Assembly (NCBI RefSeq): GCF_900113685.1
Contig: NZ_FOQG01000026.1
Location: 1 to 39,773, forward strand
DNA length: 39,773 bases
Source: Nocardioides psychrotolerans
GTDB taxonomy: Bacteria; Actinomycetota; Actinomycetes; Propionibacteriales; Nocardioidaceae
Direction: 5' to 3'
Part shown: positions 1 through 11,413 of the stretch, piece by piece
Layout of the letters: every line of letters starts with the position of its first letter
Position numbering within the stretch: position 1 is the first letter of the stretch
Position numbers and translations under genes: made by a program
The notes under the pieces: model-generated
Seen by the model: only the letters and a program-made list of their open reading frames with translations
What the model was told of the DNA's origin: nothing
Database searches by the model: none

Positions 1-191
1 CATGCAGGCAGTCGTCGTATCAGGTATTAGACCCCGTTTCCGAAGCTTATCCCCAAGTGAAGGGCAGATTACTCACGTGTTACTCACCCGTTCGCCGCTC
101 GTGTACCCCCGAAAGGGCCTTACCGCTCGACTTGCATGTGTTAAGCACGCCGCCAGCGTTCGTCCTGAGCCAGGATCAAACTCTCCGTAGA
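1..191 (-). rRNA. rrs: 16S ribosomal RNA, 5' end (partial)
   Basis: The reverse complement begins with the conserved AGAGTTTGATCCTGGCTC block (universal 8-27 primer site), followed by GACGAACGCTGGCGGCGTGC and the V1 region with the CATGCAAGTCGAGCGG signature. By E. coli numbering the first base lies near 191; the exact end is inferred from the position of the primer site. The gene runs off the left edge, so only about 190 bases are present. The V1-V2 sequence looks actinobacterial, of the Nocardioides/Propionibacteriales type. Confidence 0.97.
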
Positions 192-312
192 AAATTCCAT
201 CACTGACAAAAAACAAAACTGACAATTGCCAGATCTATCTAATGCCGAAAAAACAACCCAAACTTTGACATAAGGGCATACAAACTAATTCATCGACTAT
301 GACACACTGTTG

Positions 313-327
313 AGTTCTCAAAGATCA
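313..327 (-). promoter_or_regulatory. boxA-like rRNA antitermination element
   Basis: Read on the minus strand this is TGATCTTTGAGAACT, close to the boxA (TGYTCTTTGAAAACT-type) element found in rRNA leaders of Gram-positive bacteria. It lies about 120 bases before the 16S start, followed by CAACAGTGTG as in many actinobacterial rrn leaders. NusB/NusE binding is known for this element in the family; here it is inferred. Confidence 0.6.
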
Positions 328-519
328 GACGCACACCAAGGTTGACGGTTTCCCGTCGCCCCTAGGACACTGGTTCCCACACGACTCTTCCCCGGACTAA
401 CGTCGGTGGCTCGAAGCCGGTGACGATCATCCGGTGAAGGATTCTGGTGAGTGTCTACCTCGGGGCCGGGAGCCCGACCTCTCGGTCTTGCTCCCCGCCG
501 CTCCCTGGCGACATGGAAA

Positions 520-548
520 ACATTAGAGGAGTTCCGCGCAAGTGCCAA
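520..548 (-). promoter_or_regulatory. candidate rrn promoter
   Basis: On the minus strand a -35-like TTGGCA (543-548) is followed after 17 bases by TAATGT (520-525), or after 15 bases by TCTAAT (522-527), which is a better -10 match. It lies about 330 bases upstream of 16S and oriented toward it. No other hexamer pair in this leader looked better by eye. The transcription start is not determined. Confidence 0.4.
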
Positions 549-590
549 ATCGAGTGGACGTGACGCGGGCCACAATCACGTTTGCGCAGG

Positions 591-1643
591 TCAGGGGTGG
601 TTTGGGGCTGATGGGGCGTGGAGCGCTGCCACGTCAGCGAGCGTGCGGCACCCGCTGAGACGCATCGTCTCGACCACCTGGGCGCCCACTTCCCGATGCA
701 TCCTGGCCACGCCTGGTTCACCGTCGGTGAGGGCGTAGAGCGGCAGCCGGCCCAGGAAGACCGCATCCGCGCCAAGGGACAGCGCCGCCACGACATCGAG
801 ACCTGAGCGCACTCCCCCGTCGACGTAGACCTGGGCCTGCTCGCCCACGGCGGCGATCACCTCACGCAGCACCGCCGCGGTGGACACCGCGCGGTCCAGC
901 TGGCGCCCACCGTGGTTGGACACCCACACCGCACGCGCCCCCGCCTGGACGCACCGCACGGCATCGTCCGGTCGGAGCACGCCCTTGACGACGACCGGGA
1001 GCCCGGTGTGCTCGGCCAGCCAGTCCACGTCGTGCGGACCCAGGTCCAGTGCCTTGTCGGCACCCGGCCGCTCGTCGGTGCCCTTGTCGAAGTTGACCCG
1101 GAGGAGTGCGGGGTCGACGACGTCCCAGACGACGCGACCAACGGGGTACTTGGTCCCGACCACCGGGGTGTCGACGGTGAGGACCACCGCGGAGGCTCCG
1201 GCCGCCACGGCTCGGTCGAGCATCGGCACCGCTAGCGTGCGGTCCGCGGGCAGGTAGGCCTGGAGCCACCACCGCACGCCTGTCTCGCCGATGAGGGAGA
1301 ACGGCGTGCCGGCGTTGGAGGACACCACCATGACCCCGCCGGCCTGCGCAGTCGCGCGCGCCATGGCGAGCTCCCCGTCCGGGTGGATGGCCCGTTGGAG
1401 CGTCGAGGGGGCCACCCCCCAGGGCACCCCCACGGGCGAACCCAGCAGCTCGGTCTCGAGCCCCACGTCGGTGACGTCACGCAGGACGTGGGGGTGGAAC
1501 TCCACCGCGGCCCACGTGTCCACGGCGCGGGACGCCGTCTGCCCATCGCGCGCCCCCTGGGCGACGTACTCGAAGACGGGGGCGGCGAGACGGGCGCGCG
1601 CCTGCTCCTCCAGTCCGGAGAGCCAGCGCGCGTCCTCGGTCAT
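591..1643 (-). CDS. FMN-dependent alpha-hydroxy-acid oxidase/dehydrogenase
   Basis: A 350-aa (beta/alpha)8-barrel flavoprotein of the lactate oxidase/glycolate oxidase/LldD family, which oxidises L-2-hydroxyacids to 2-oxoacids with FMN. The family signature SNHGGRQLD is present, with the catalytic base His near residue 244 and the substrate-binding Arg in the same motif. The FMN-phosphate region reads VYVDGGVRSG and then GADAVFLGR. The length is typical of the soluble family. The substrate cannot be told from sequence; lactate 2-monooxygenase and mandelate-type enzymes share these motifs. It lies 3 bases downstream of tyrS on the same strand, so the two may be co-transcribed. Confidence 0.88.
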   Translation of the reverse strand: MTEDARWLSGLEEQARARLAAPVFEYVAQGARDGQTASRAVDTWAAVEFHPHVLRDVTDVGLETELLGSPVGVPWGVAPSTLQRAIHPDGELAMARATAQAGGVMVVSSNAGTPFSLIGETGVRWWLQAYLPADRTLAVPMLDRAVAAGASAVVLTVDTPVVGTKYPVGRVVWDVVDPALLRVNFDKGTDERPGADKALDLGPHDVDWLAEHTGLPVVVKGVLRPDDAVRCVQAGARAVWVSNHGGRQLDRAVSTAAVLREVIAAVGEQAQVYVDGGVRSGLDVVAALSLGADAVFLGRLPLYALTDGEPGVARMHREVGAQVVETMRLSGCRTLADVAALHAPSAPNHP

Positions 1644-1646
1644 CGC

Positions 1647-2918
1647 TCAGACGACCTCGACGCCGGCGAACTTCTTCTTGCCGCGCCTCAGCACCAGCCA
1701 GGACCCAGCGACCAGGTCAGCCTCGGTGGGGACCGCATCGGGATCATCGACCCGGACGTTATTGAGGTAGGCGCCGCCCTCCGTGACCGTACGACGGGCC
1801 TCGCCCTTGCTCTTGGCCAGTCCGGTCTCGACCAGCAGGTCCACCACCCTCGGGATCCCTGAGGTCCGGTCGACCTGCACCGTGCCCGTCTCCTGCAGGG
1901 CAGCCGACAGGGTCGCCGGGGACAGCCCGGCCAGCTCACCGCCACCGAAGAGTGCAGCGGCAGCGGCCTTGGCCTGCTCCATCTCGACGGATCCGTGCAC
2001 GAGGGTCGTGACCTCGTCGGCCAGGGTCTTCTGGCCCTCCCGGAGGAACGGCTTCTCGGCGTGCCGCGCCTCGAGCGACTCGATGTCCTCGCGCGCCAGG
2101 AAGGTGAAGACCCGCAGGAGCTCGCCGATCTTCTCGTCCTCGGCGTTGAGCCAGAACTGGTGGAAGGCGTAGGGCGAGAGCATGCTCGGGTCGAGCCAGA
2201 GCGCGCCACCATCTGTCTTGCCGTATTTGGTGCCGTCGGCCTTGGTCATCAGGGGCGTCGCGATCGCGTGGACCTTGTGCCCGTCGGTGCGGCGGATCAG
2301 CTCCACTCCGGCCGTGAGGTTCCCCCACTGGTCGGAGCCGCCGAACTGCAACGTCACGCCGTGGTCGCGGTGCAGGTTGAGGTAGTCCATGGATTGGAGC
2401 AGCACATAGCTGAACTCGGTGTAGCTGATGCCGGACTCGAGGCGGGTTCGGACGACGTCGCGGGCGAGCATCCGGTTGACCGGGAAGTGCTTGCCGATGT
2501 CGCGCAGGAAGTCGATGGTCGACATCGGCGCGGTCCAGTCGAGGTTGTTGACCATGGTGGCGGCGTTGTCGCCCTCGAAGGACAAGAACGGCTCGATCTG
2601 GCCGCGCACCCGACCGACCCACTCTTGGACGGTCTCGACGGTGTTCATCACCCGCTCCCCCGCCTCCTTGGGGTCACCGATCATCCCGGTGGCGCCGCCC
2701 ACGAGCGCGAAGGGCGTGTGGCCCGCGGCCTGGAGCCGCTTGGCCGTGAGGATCTGCACCAGGTGACCCATGTGCAGGCTGGGCGCCGTGGGGTCGAAGC
2801 CCACGTAGAACCGCACGCTCCCGCTGCTGAACGCCTCACGCAGGGCGTCCAGGTCCGTCGAGTGGGCGATGAGGCCGCGCCACTCGAGGTCGTCGAGCAG
2901 GGAGGGATCGATAGTCAC
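1647..2918 (-). CDS. tyrS: Tyrosyl-tRNA synthetase
   Basis: A 423-aa class I aminoacyl-tRNA synthetase that charges tRNA-Tyr in the cytoplasm. The HIGH-type motif HMGH is at residues 49-52 and the KMSKS-type loop reads KYGKT near residue 231. The C-terminal ~70 residues form an S4 RNA-binding domain (SKGEARRTVTEGGAYLNN). The open frame continues far upstream, but the GTG at 2916-2918 is chosen because it gives the family N-terminus and is preceded by GAAAGG at good spacing. Length and motifs match bacterial TyrRS. The divergent kinase gene starts 105 bases away. Confidence 0.95.
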   Translation of the reverse strand: MTIDPSLLDDLEWRGLIAHSTDLDALREAFSSGSVRFYVGFDPTAPSLHMGHLVQILTAKRLQAAGHTPFALVGGATGMIGDPKEAGERVMNTVETVQEWVGRVRGQIEPFLSFEGDNAATMVNNLDWTAPMSTIDFLRDIGKHFPVNRMLARDVVRTRLESGISYTEFSYVLLQSMDYLNLHRDHGVTLQFGGSDQWGNLTAGVELIRRTDGHKVHAIATPLMTKADGTKYGKTDGGALWLDPSMLSPYAFHQFWLNAEDEKIGELLRVFTFLAREDIESLEARHAEKPFLREGQKTLADEVTTLVHGSVEMEQAKAAAAALFGGGELAGLSPATLSAALQETGTVQVDRTSGIPRVVDLLVETGLAKSKGEARRTVTEGGAYLNNVRVDDPDAVPTEADLVAGSWLVLRRGKKKFAGVEVV

Positions 2919-3023
2919 GATCAGCCTTTCGGGTCCGGTGCTGCCGGACACCAGCCTGCCGTATCGACGTACGGCGCGCCCCACGGGTATTCGGCTACTA
3001 GGGTTGGCACCGAGGAGGACGCA

Positions 3024-4399
3024 GTGATCGCAGGCAGGTACTCGCTCGATCGGGAGATCGGGCGAGGAGGGATGGGCGCGGTCTGGCTCGGGCGCGACGA
3101 GGTGCTCGGACGTCAGGTCGCGATCAAGCGCATCGGCATGGCACCCGGTGGCAGCAGCCCCGACCTCCTGCGCGCTGAGCGCGAAGCGCGCCTCGCTGCG
3201 CGGCTCAACCACCCCCATGTGGTCGCGGTCTTCGACCTCGTCGACGAGGACGACGCGCAATGGCTGGTGATGGAGTACGTCGAGGGCAGCACGCTCGCCG
3301 AGCTCGTCCGCAAGAACGGCGCCCTGCCGGTCGACGAGGCCGCGGCGATCGTCGTCCAGGCGGCCGATGCGCTGGCCGCCGCCCACGACGCGGGGATCGT
3401 CCACCGCGACGTGAAGCCCTCCAACATCCTGGTGACGCCCGAAGGGCAGGTGAAGCTCTCCGACTTCGGCATCGCTCGTGCCGAGGCCGATGCCTCACTC
3501 ACCCAGACAGGCCTCGTCACCGGCTCGCCCGCCTACATCTCCCCCGAGGTCGCCTCCGGGCGACAGGCGACCGACCTGAGCGACGTGTGGTCGCTGGGTG
3601 CCACGCTCTTCCACGCACTGGCCGGCGCGCCGCCCTACGACATCGGCGACAACGTCATCGGCGGCCTCTACCGGATCGTGCACGAGGAGCCGCCCCGGCT
3701 CGACACCGCTGGCTGGCTCGCGCCCGTGCTCGAGTCGAGCATGACCGTCGACCCCGGGGGTCGGTGGTCGATGCGGCAGGTCGTGGACTTCCTCCGCGCC
3801 GGCCCCTCGGCGACGCCCCCGCGGCCGGTGCCCGACCGTCGTACGCTCGCGGTCGACACCGGGTCGTCCTCGACGCAGGTCATGTCCAGGGTCCTGCCCC
3901 AGCCCACCGCCGACCCCGGTGGCCGACGGGCCCGGCGTCCCGGGCGGCTGCTGCCGATCCTGTCCGGGCTAGCGATCATCGCGCTCCTGACCGTCATCGG
4001 AGTGCTGGTGGGGATGAACGCCGGCGACGACGGTGGTCAGGCGGGCGCACCCAACGACGCGCCGACCAGTCAGGCACCGCCCACGAGCAAGGCCCCCGAC
4101 GAGCCCACGCAGGAGGGCATGGAGAGCTTCATCGAGTCCTACCTGCAGACCGCCAGCAGCGACCCGGCGGTGGGCTTCCGGCTGCTGACGCCGCAGTTCC
4201 AGTCCGAGAGCCCGCGCTACGACCAGTTCTGGGGCTCCGTTAGCAACATCCAGCTCCTCAACATCTCCGCCGACCCGGATGCCCTGACTGTCTCCTACAC
4301 CTACCGCTACGACCTCGACGGCAGTGGCACCACCACGGAGGACATCGACCTGCGACTCGAGTTCGTCGACGGCGACTACCTCATCGCCGGCGAGGCGTA

Positions 4400-4400
<1 letters not shown>
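3024..4400 (+). CDS. Membrane-anchored serine/threonine protein kinase (PknB type)
   Basis: A 458-aa Hanks-type kinase. The glycine loop GRGGMGAVWLG sits near residues 12-22, the ATP-binding Lys is in VAIKRI, the catalytic loop is HRDVKPSN near residue 127, and DFG is near 147 followed by an activation segment with several Ser/Thr. After a Pro-rich juxtamembrane linker a single hydrophobic segment spans roughly residues 308-330. The external C-terminal domain of ~120 aa follows a TS/P-rich linker and is not a PASTA domain; its ligand is unknown. The GTG start is selected because AGGAGG precedes it by 5 bases, although the frame is open much further upstream as antisense to tyrS. The stop codon overlaps the next start (TAATG), implying translational coupling to the histidine kinase. 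Confidence 0.92.
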
Positions 4401-7182
<2,782 letters not shown>

Positions 7183-7186
<4 letters not shown>

Positions 7187-8971
7187 AGCTCGCCGAACCT
7201 CACGGCCAGGAGGGCCACGTCGTCCTCGAGGTGGTCCCCTCCCAGCTCGGCCAGGAGCCGGTCGAGGAAGGCGTCGACATCGCCGATCGGAGTCCGGGAG
7301 ACCAGCTCGCGCAGGCGGGCCAGGCCGGTGTCGAGCGACTCACCTCGACGCTCGACGAGACCGTCGGTGAAGAGCAGCAGCAGCGACCCGGCGGCGAGGC
7401 GCACGTCGTCGTCGTGGCGCACCGTCTCGGGCGCCACTCCGAGGAGGGGCGAGGTGCCGGTGGAGCTCTCGAGGAAGCGGGCGGTGCCGTCGGGATCGAC
7501 GAGCAGCGGCGGCAAGTGCCCGGCATTGCTCCAGCGCAGCTGCCACGTCGCCCGGCCGACCACCTCGATCGCCTCGACGTGGGCGAGGACGGCGCTCGCG
7601 ATCGTCTCCAGCCCGAGGTCGCGCATGGCCAGATCGAGTCGTTGGAGGTCGTGGGACGGCGCCCCGCTCGACATCCAGGACGCCATGCGGAGCATGCTGC
7701 GCAGCTGGCCCATGACGGCGGCGGCCTCGATGTCGTGCCCGATCACGTCACCGATCATCAGGTCCGTCCAGCCTGCGCGGGTCACGACGGCTTCGTACCA
7801 GTCGCCGCCGACCTGCTCGCGCGCGCCGGCGGGGCGGTAGCGAGCCGCCAGGTCGAGGTGGGGCGGCTCAGGCAGGCTCGTGAGCATGGCGTTCTGCAGC
7901 GTCAGAGCGACGTCGGACCGGTCCTCGAGCAGGATCGCCCGCTGGACCGCCTGGGCGGTGTAGGAGGCGAGCGCCACGATCGTGATGCGGTCCTGCTCGG
8001 AGAAGGAACGCACCGTTGGCCAGACCAGCGCGAGCGCGCCATAGGCCCGCCCGCCCGCCCGCCACGAGCGGCACGAAGGCTCGCGCCTCGCCGAGCTGTG
8101 CAGGGTTGGCCAGGTGGGGGTAGCGCTCGTTCTGCGCGACCCGGGTGGAGAAGAAGACCGGGCTCTGGTCGATCAGCGCCGCGCCCAAGGGGTTGTCGTG
8201 GCCCAGCGGCAGCTCGGCGAACCGGGCAGCGGAGCGCCAGCTCGAGGCGGAGTCCTCGATGAAGGTGAGGGTCTCGCCGATGGTCTTGGCAGCCGTCGAG
8301 ACGCCGTACGGGCCGCCGGTGCCGGGGCCGACGACGAGCTCGGAGGCGCGTAGCCACATGCCGGCGCGCAGGCAGCCCAGCTGCTCGCGGCTGACAGCCG
8401 CAACCGACTCGGCGACGTCGGCCAGCGTGTCGGTCGCGGCCAGCCCGGTGCTCAGGGCGAGCAGTGCGCGGCTCCGCTCGTGCAGCTCCTCGGCGGCGGC
8501 CAGCGCCGCGGCCGTGGCCTGCTGACGCTCCCGCTCACCAAGCTCCGCGGAGCACGCGACCGCGAGGTCCTCGAGCGTCGCGAGCTCTTCGGTCGTCCAC
8601 CTGCGGGGCGTCGAGTCAATCGCACAGAGGGACCCGATGACCTCGCCCCGGACATCGGTGAGGGGCCAGCCGGCGTAGGCGATGACGTCGAGCTCCTCGA
8701 TCGCCAGGTTGCCCGCGAGTCGCGCGTCGAGACGGGCGTCGGTGATGACCAACGGGCTCGCATCCTTGACGACGTGCTGGCAGAAGGAGTGGGACAGCGG
8801 TGTCTCGCGCTCCGCGTCGAGCGCTGCCGGGAGCCCGGCTGCTCCTCGGAAGACCTGGCGGTCCGGCTCGACCAGGGAGACCAGCCCGATCGGCACCTGG
8901 AGCAGACGACGGACCAGGCGTGCGTAGTGGTCGAACGTCGGCGAGGTGTCGCCTGAGCCCGGCTGCGTCAT
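7183..8971 (-). pseudogene. GAF-GAF-PP2C (SpoIIE-type) phosphatase, frameshifted at a tetranucleotide repeat
   Basis: Two reading frames together encode one protein of about 595 aa. The N-terminal frame starts at an ATG (8969-8971) preceded by AGGAGGG and gives a first GAF domain (IGLVSLVEPDRQVF, then HSFCQHVV) and most of a second GAF up to FVPLVAGGR. The C-terminal frame resumes with YGALALVW, then a SpoIIE-type phosphatase with GGDWYEAV and GDVIGHDIEAA metal-site motifs, ending at 7183. The switch falls exactly in a (CCCG)4 tract at 8046-8061; three units would restore the frame. Such proteins dephosphorylate Ser/Thr on anti-sigma antagonists in response to small molecules. It could be a true pseudogene, a slippage-switched gene or an assembly error. 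The C-terminal half alone can be read as an ORF from 8013 to 7183. Confidence 0.8.
8046..8061. repeat. (CCCG)4 tetranucleotide tract at a frameshift
   Basis: Four perfect CCCG units (GGGC on the coding minus strand) lie inside the second GAF domain of the phosphatase gene. Counting the frames shows one excess base modulo three, which is exactly what one additional 4-base unit would cause. Tetranucleotide tracts are a known substrate for slipped-strand mispairing. Confidence 0.85.
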
Positions 8972-9084
8972 GGTCCCTCCTGCGCGGTCCCCTTGACCGT
9001 GACGCGTCATCATCTCGTGTCCGGAGCGTTCGCGACGAGTCTTTCACCCCATCGGGTGCCCGCCCGGGTGGCGCTCAGGAGGAG

Positions 9085-9158
9085 TGGGGCGGGTGGGGCT
9101 CGAACCCACGACCCAAGGATTATGAGTCCTCTGCTCTGACCGACTGAGCTACCGCCCC
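9085..9158 (-). tRNA. tRNA with CAU anticodon (Met, or lysidine-modified Ile2)
   Basis: The minus strand folds as a full cloverleaf: acceptor GGGGCGG paired with CCGCCCC, discriminator A, D-arm TAGCTCAGTCGGTCAGAGC, anticodon stem AGGAC/TCCTT-like with loop CTCATAA, and T-loop GGGTTCGAGCCC. The anticodon is CAU. The anticodon-loop region CTCATAATC followed by CTTGGGTCG resembles E. coli tRNA-Ile2, but elongator tRNA-Met also carries CTCATAAT, so the isotype is left open. CCA is not encoded. It sits just downstream of the broken phosphatase start and downstream of the transcarboxylase operon. Confidence 0.93.
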
Positions 9159-9186
9159 GCGAGGGTCGCCCCTCGAGTGCGTGAGC

Positions 9187-9555
9187 CTAGCCTCGGGCCA
9201 GCTCGACCAGCACCTGTCCCCCGGTCACGGCCGCGCCGGCCGCGACGTGGATCGTCTCCACGGTGCCGCCCTGGGGTGCGGTGATCTCTGTCTCCATCTT
9301 CATGGCCTCGAGGACGACGACGACGTCACCGGCCTCGATGACCTGGCCCTCCTCGACGAGCACCCGGGCGACCGTCCCGGAGAGGGGGGCCTGGACCCCG
9401 TTGCCGGTGGCTGCCGGACCCGAGGAGGCCGGGGACGGCACGGGCGAGAAGCCGCCGCCCGTCATGAAGATGGCACCGAGCGTGGGCTTCGGCTCCTCCT
9501 CGACCTCGACCTCGACGTCGTAGACCACACCGTTGACCGTGACCTTGAGCTGCAT
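9187..9555 (-). CDS. Biotin carrier protein, 1.3S subunit of methylmalonyl-CoA carboxytransferase
   Basis: A 122-aa biotinyl-domain protein. The biotin attachment motif is VLEAMKMETEI with the acceptor Lys at residue 86, 36 residues from the C-terminus as usual. An Ala/Pro/Gly-rich hinge (about residues 35-55) joins the N-terminal MQLKVTVNGVVYDVEVE segment, which in the Propionibacterium 1.3S subunit binds the other subunits. The ATG at 9553-9555 is chosen since it follows GAGGT and gives the family N-terminus. It shuttles the carboxyl group between the 12S and 5S active sites. Last gene of the operon. Confidence 0.93.
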   Translation of the reverse strand: MQLKVTVNGVVYDVEVEVEEEPKPTLGAIFMTGGGFSPVPSPASSGPAATGNGVQAPLSGTVARVLVEEGQVIEAGDVVVVLEAMKMETEITAPQGGTVETIHVAAGAAVTGGQVLVELARG

Positions 9556-9560
9556 GTCGG

Positions 9561-9839
9561 CTACCTCGACCCGTGGATGTTGTGGCGCCCCTGGACGACG
9601 ACGCGCCCCTGCTGGGCCCACGCCTCGCCGGTGCGGTAGTGCATCTGCTTGACCTTGGCGCGGTGCCCGAGGAAGGCCGCGACCGCTGCGGAGATCGCGA
9701 TGGCGACCTCATCGGAGACTGCCGGCGTCTGCTGGCGCTGCTGCGCGACCTCGGCCTCCAGGTGCTCGATCCGCTCCGAGAGTGCACGGACGGACTCCAG
9801 GAGCGCAGCGAGCGACTGCTCGGGATTCGTGGCACTCAC
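9561..9839 (-). CDS. Small carboxylase-associated protein with OadG-like C-terminus
   Basis: A 92-aa protein between the 12S and 1.3S genes. Residues ~5-40 are a predicted coiled coil (LAALLESVRALSERIEHLEAEVAQQ). The rest, DEVAIAISAAVAAFLG followed by a basic stretch and WAQQGRVVVQGRHNI, resembles the C-terminal part of gamma/epsilon subunits of oxaloacetate and methylmalonyl-CoA decarboxylases, but there is no membrane helix. The start is GTG (9837-9839) inside the 12S stop region (GTGA overlap), so translation is coupled. I infer a scaffold or assembly role in the transcarboxylase complex; no catalytic motif is seen. Confidence 0.75.
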   Translation of the reverse strand: MSATNPEQSLAALLESVRALSERIEHLEAEVAQQRQQTPAVSDEVAIAISAAVAAFLGHRAKVKQMHYRTGEAWAQQGRVVVQGRHNIHGSR

Positions 9840-11404
9840 GTCGGGCCCAGCCCGTGCTTCTTGGCCGGACGGATGGTCCGCTTCGTGACCAGGATCTCGA
9901 GCGCTCGCGAGACGTGCTCACGGGTCCGAGCCGGCTCGATGATGTCGTCGACCAGTCCGCGTGACGCGGCGACGTAGGGCGTGGAGAAGGTCGAGCGGTA
10001 CTCCTCGACCAGGTCGGCGCGGCGCTGCTTGGGATCCTCGGCGGCGTCGATCTCGCGGCGGAAGACGATCTCGGCCGCCCCCTCGGCGCCCATCACCGCG
10101 ATCTCCGCGGTGGGCCAGGCCAGCACCTTGTCGGCACCGAGGTCCTTGGAGCACATGGCGACGTAGGCGCCGCCGTAGGCCTTGCGCAGCACGACGGTGA
10201 TCTTGGGGACCGTAGCCGCGGAGTAGGCGTAGAGCAGCTTGGCACCGTGTCGGATGATGCCGTTGTGCTCCTGGGCGACGCCGGGCAGGAAGCCGGGCAC
10301 GTCCACGAACGTGAGCAGCGGGATGTTGAAGGCGTTGCAGAAACGCACGAAGGACGAGGCCTTGTCGGAGGCGTTGATGTCGAGCACGCCGGAGAGCACC
10401 ATCGGCTGGTTGGCCACGACGCCGACGGTCCGCCCGGTGATCCGGGCGAAGCCCACGACGATGTTGCCGGCGTAGCCCGCCTGCACCTCGAGGAAGTCGC
10501 TGCGGTCGACGACGCGGCAGATGACCTCGCGGACGTCGTAGCCCTTCTTGTCCGAGGCCGGAAGGACGTCGGGCAAGCCCGGGTCGGGGTCCACGACGTA
10601 GTCAGGGTCGACGACCGGCGCGTCCTCGGAGTTGTTCTGCGGCAGGAAGCTGAGCAGCTTCTTGGCGATCAGGATCGCCTGCTGGTCGTCGTCGGCGATG
10701 AAGTGGTTGACCCCCGACAGGGCCATGTGGGCCTCCGCGCCGCCGAGAGCGTCGGAGGTGACCTGCTCCCCGGTCACCTGCGCGATCACGCTGGGACCGG
10801 TGATGAACATGTGGGCCTTGCGGGTCTGGATGACGAAGTCGGTGAGAGCGGGCGAGTAGGCCGCGCCACCGGCGCACGGACCGGCGATGATCGAGACCTG
10901 CGGCACGACCCCGGACAGCAGGACGTTGTTGTAGAACACCCGGCCGTAGCCCGCGAGGGAGCCGATGCCCTCCTGGACCCGGGCGCCTCCGGAGTCGTTG
11001 ATGAACACGAACGGCGTGCCCGTCGCCAGGCTGGCGCGCATCGTGGCCGCGACCTTGTTGGAGTGGATCTCCCCGGCGGAGCCGCCTGCGACCGTGAAGT
11101 CCTGGCTGGCGACATGGACCGGCCGGCCGAGCACCGCCCCCTCCCCGGTGATGACGCCGTCGGCCGGGAGCTTGGCCTCGTCGAGCCCGAAGTACGTCGA
11201 CTGGTGGAGGGCGAACATGCCCGTCTCCTCGAACGTCCCGGGATCGAGCAGCTCCGCGACCCGCTCGCGGGCGGTGAGCTTGCCCTGCGCGCGTTGCTTG
11301 TCCTGCTTGGCCGCTCCCCCGCCCTGCTCGACCGCCGCTCGGCGCTCGAGCAGCTCGGCGGTGCGCGCCTCCATCGACTGCTGGTGGTGCTTGTGCTTGC
11401 TCAC
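9836..11404 (-). CDS. Methylmalonyl-CoA carboxytransferase 12S subunit (acyl-CoA carboxyltransferase)
   Basis: A 522-aa crotonase-fold carboxyltransferase of the PccB/MmdA family. It moves CO2 between methylmalonyl-CoA and biotin on the 1.3S subunit. The N-terminal half has GKLTARERV and FVFINDSGGARVQEGIGSL; the C-terminal half has FVDVPGFLPG and ALRKAYGGAY-like VLRKAYGGAYVAM, plus the WPTAEIAVMGAEGA block. These are the two oxyanion/CoA-binding halves. Length is typical. The start is GTG at 11402-11404 with GAGGAA upstream. Without context it could be a propionyl-CoA carboxylase beta subunit; the adjacent 5S and 1.3S genes argue for transcarboxylase. Confidence 0.93.
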   Translation of the reverse strand: MSKHKHHQQSMEARTAELLERRAAVEQGGGAAKQDKQRAQGKLTARERVAELLDPGTFEETGMFALHQSTYFGLDEAKLPADGVITGEGAVLGRPVHVASQDFTVAGGSAGEIHSNKVAATMRASLATGTPFVFINDSGGARVQEGIGSLAGYGRVFYNNVLLSGVVPQVSIIAGPCAGGAAYSPALTDFVIQTRKAHMFITGPSVIAQVTGEQVTSDALGGAEAHMALSGVNHFIADDDQQAILIAKKLLSFLPQNNSEDAPVVDPDYVVDPDPGLPDVLPASDKKGYDVREVICRVVDRSDFLEVQAGYAGNIVVGFARITGRTVGVVANQPMVLSGVLDINASDKASSFVRFCNAFNIPLLTFVDVPGFLPGVAQEHNGIIRHGAKLLYAYSAATVPKITVVLRKAYGGAYVAMCSKDLGADKVLAWPTAEIAVMGAEGAAEIVFRREIDAAEDPKQRRADLVEEYRSTFSTPYVAASRGLVDDIIEPARTREHVSRALEILVTKRTIRPAKKHGLGPT

Positions 11405-11413
11405 GTGCGTTCC

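Larger units (their letters stand above)
192..590 (-). other. rrn operon leader region
   Basis: This 400-base stretch has no convincing gene. Its 192-330 part is unusually AT-rich for the window, as expected for the transcribed leader just upstream of 16S. It carries a boxA-like antitermination element and, further upstream, a sigma70-type promoter (both listed separately). The small open frames here are not supported by any recognisable protein. Confidence 0.75.

Noticed and set aside
1995..3023. Upstream extension of the Ser/Thr kinase frame over tyrS
   Set aside because: It is antisense to tyrS; the GTG at 3024 has a strong ribosome site and starts just before the kinase domain.
8800..9147. 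A small plus-strand frame ending GSNPRPKDYESSALTD
   Set aside because: The C-terminal part is the translation of the antisense of the tRNA gene, a common false ORF.
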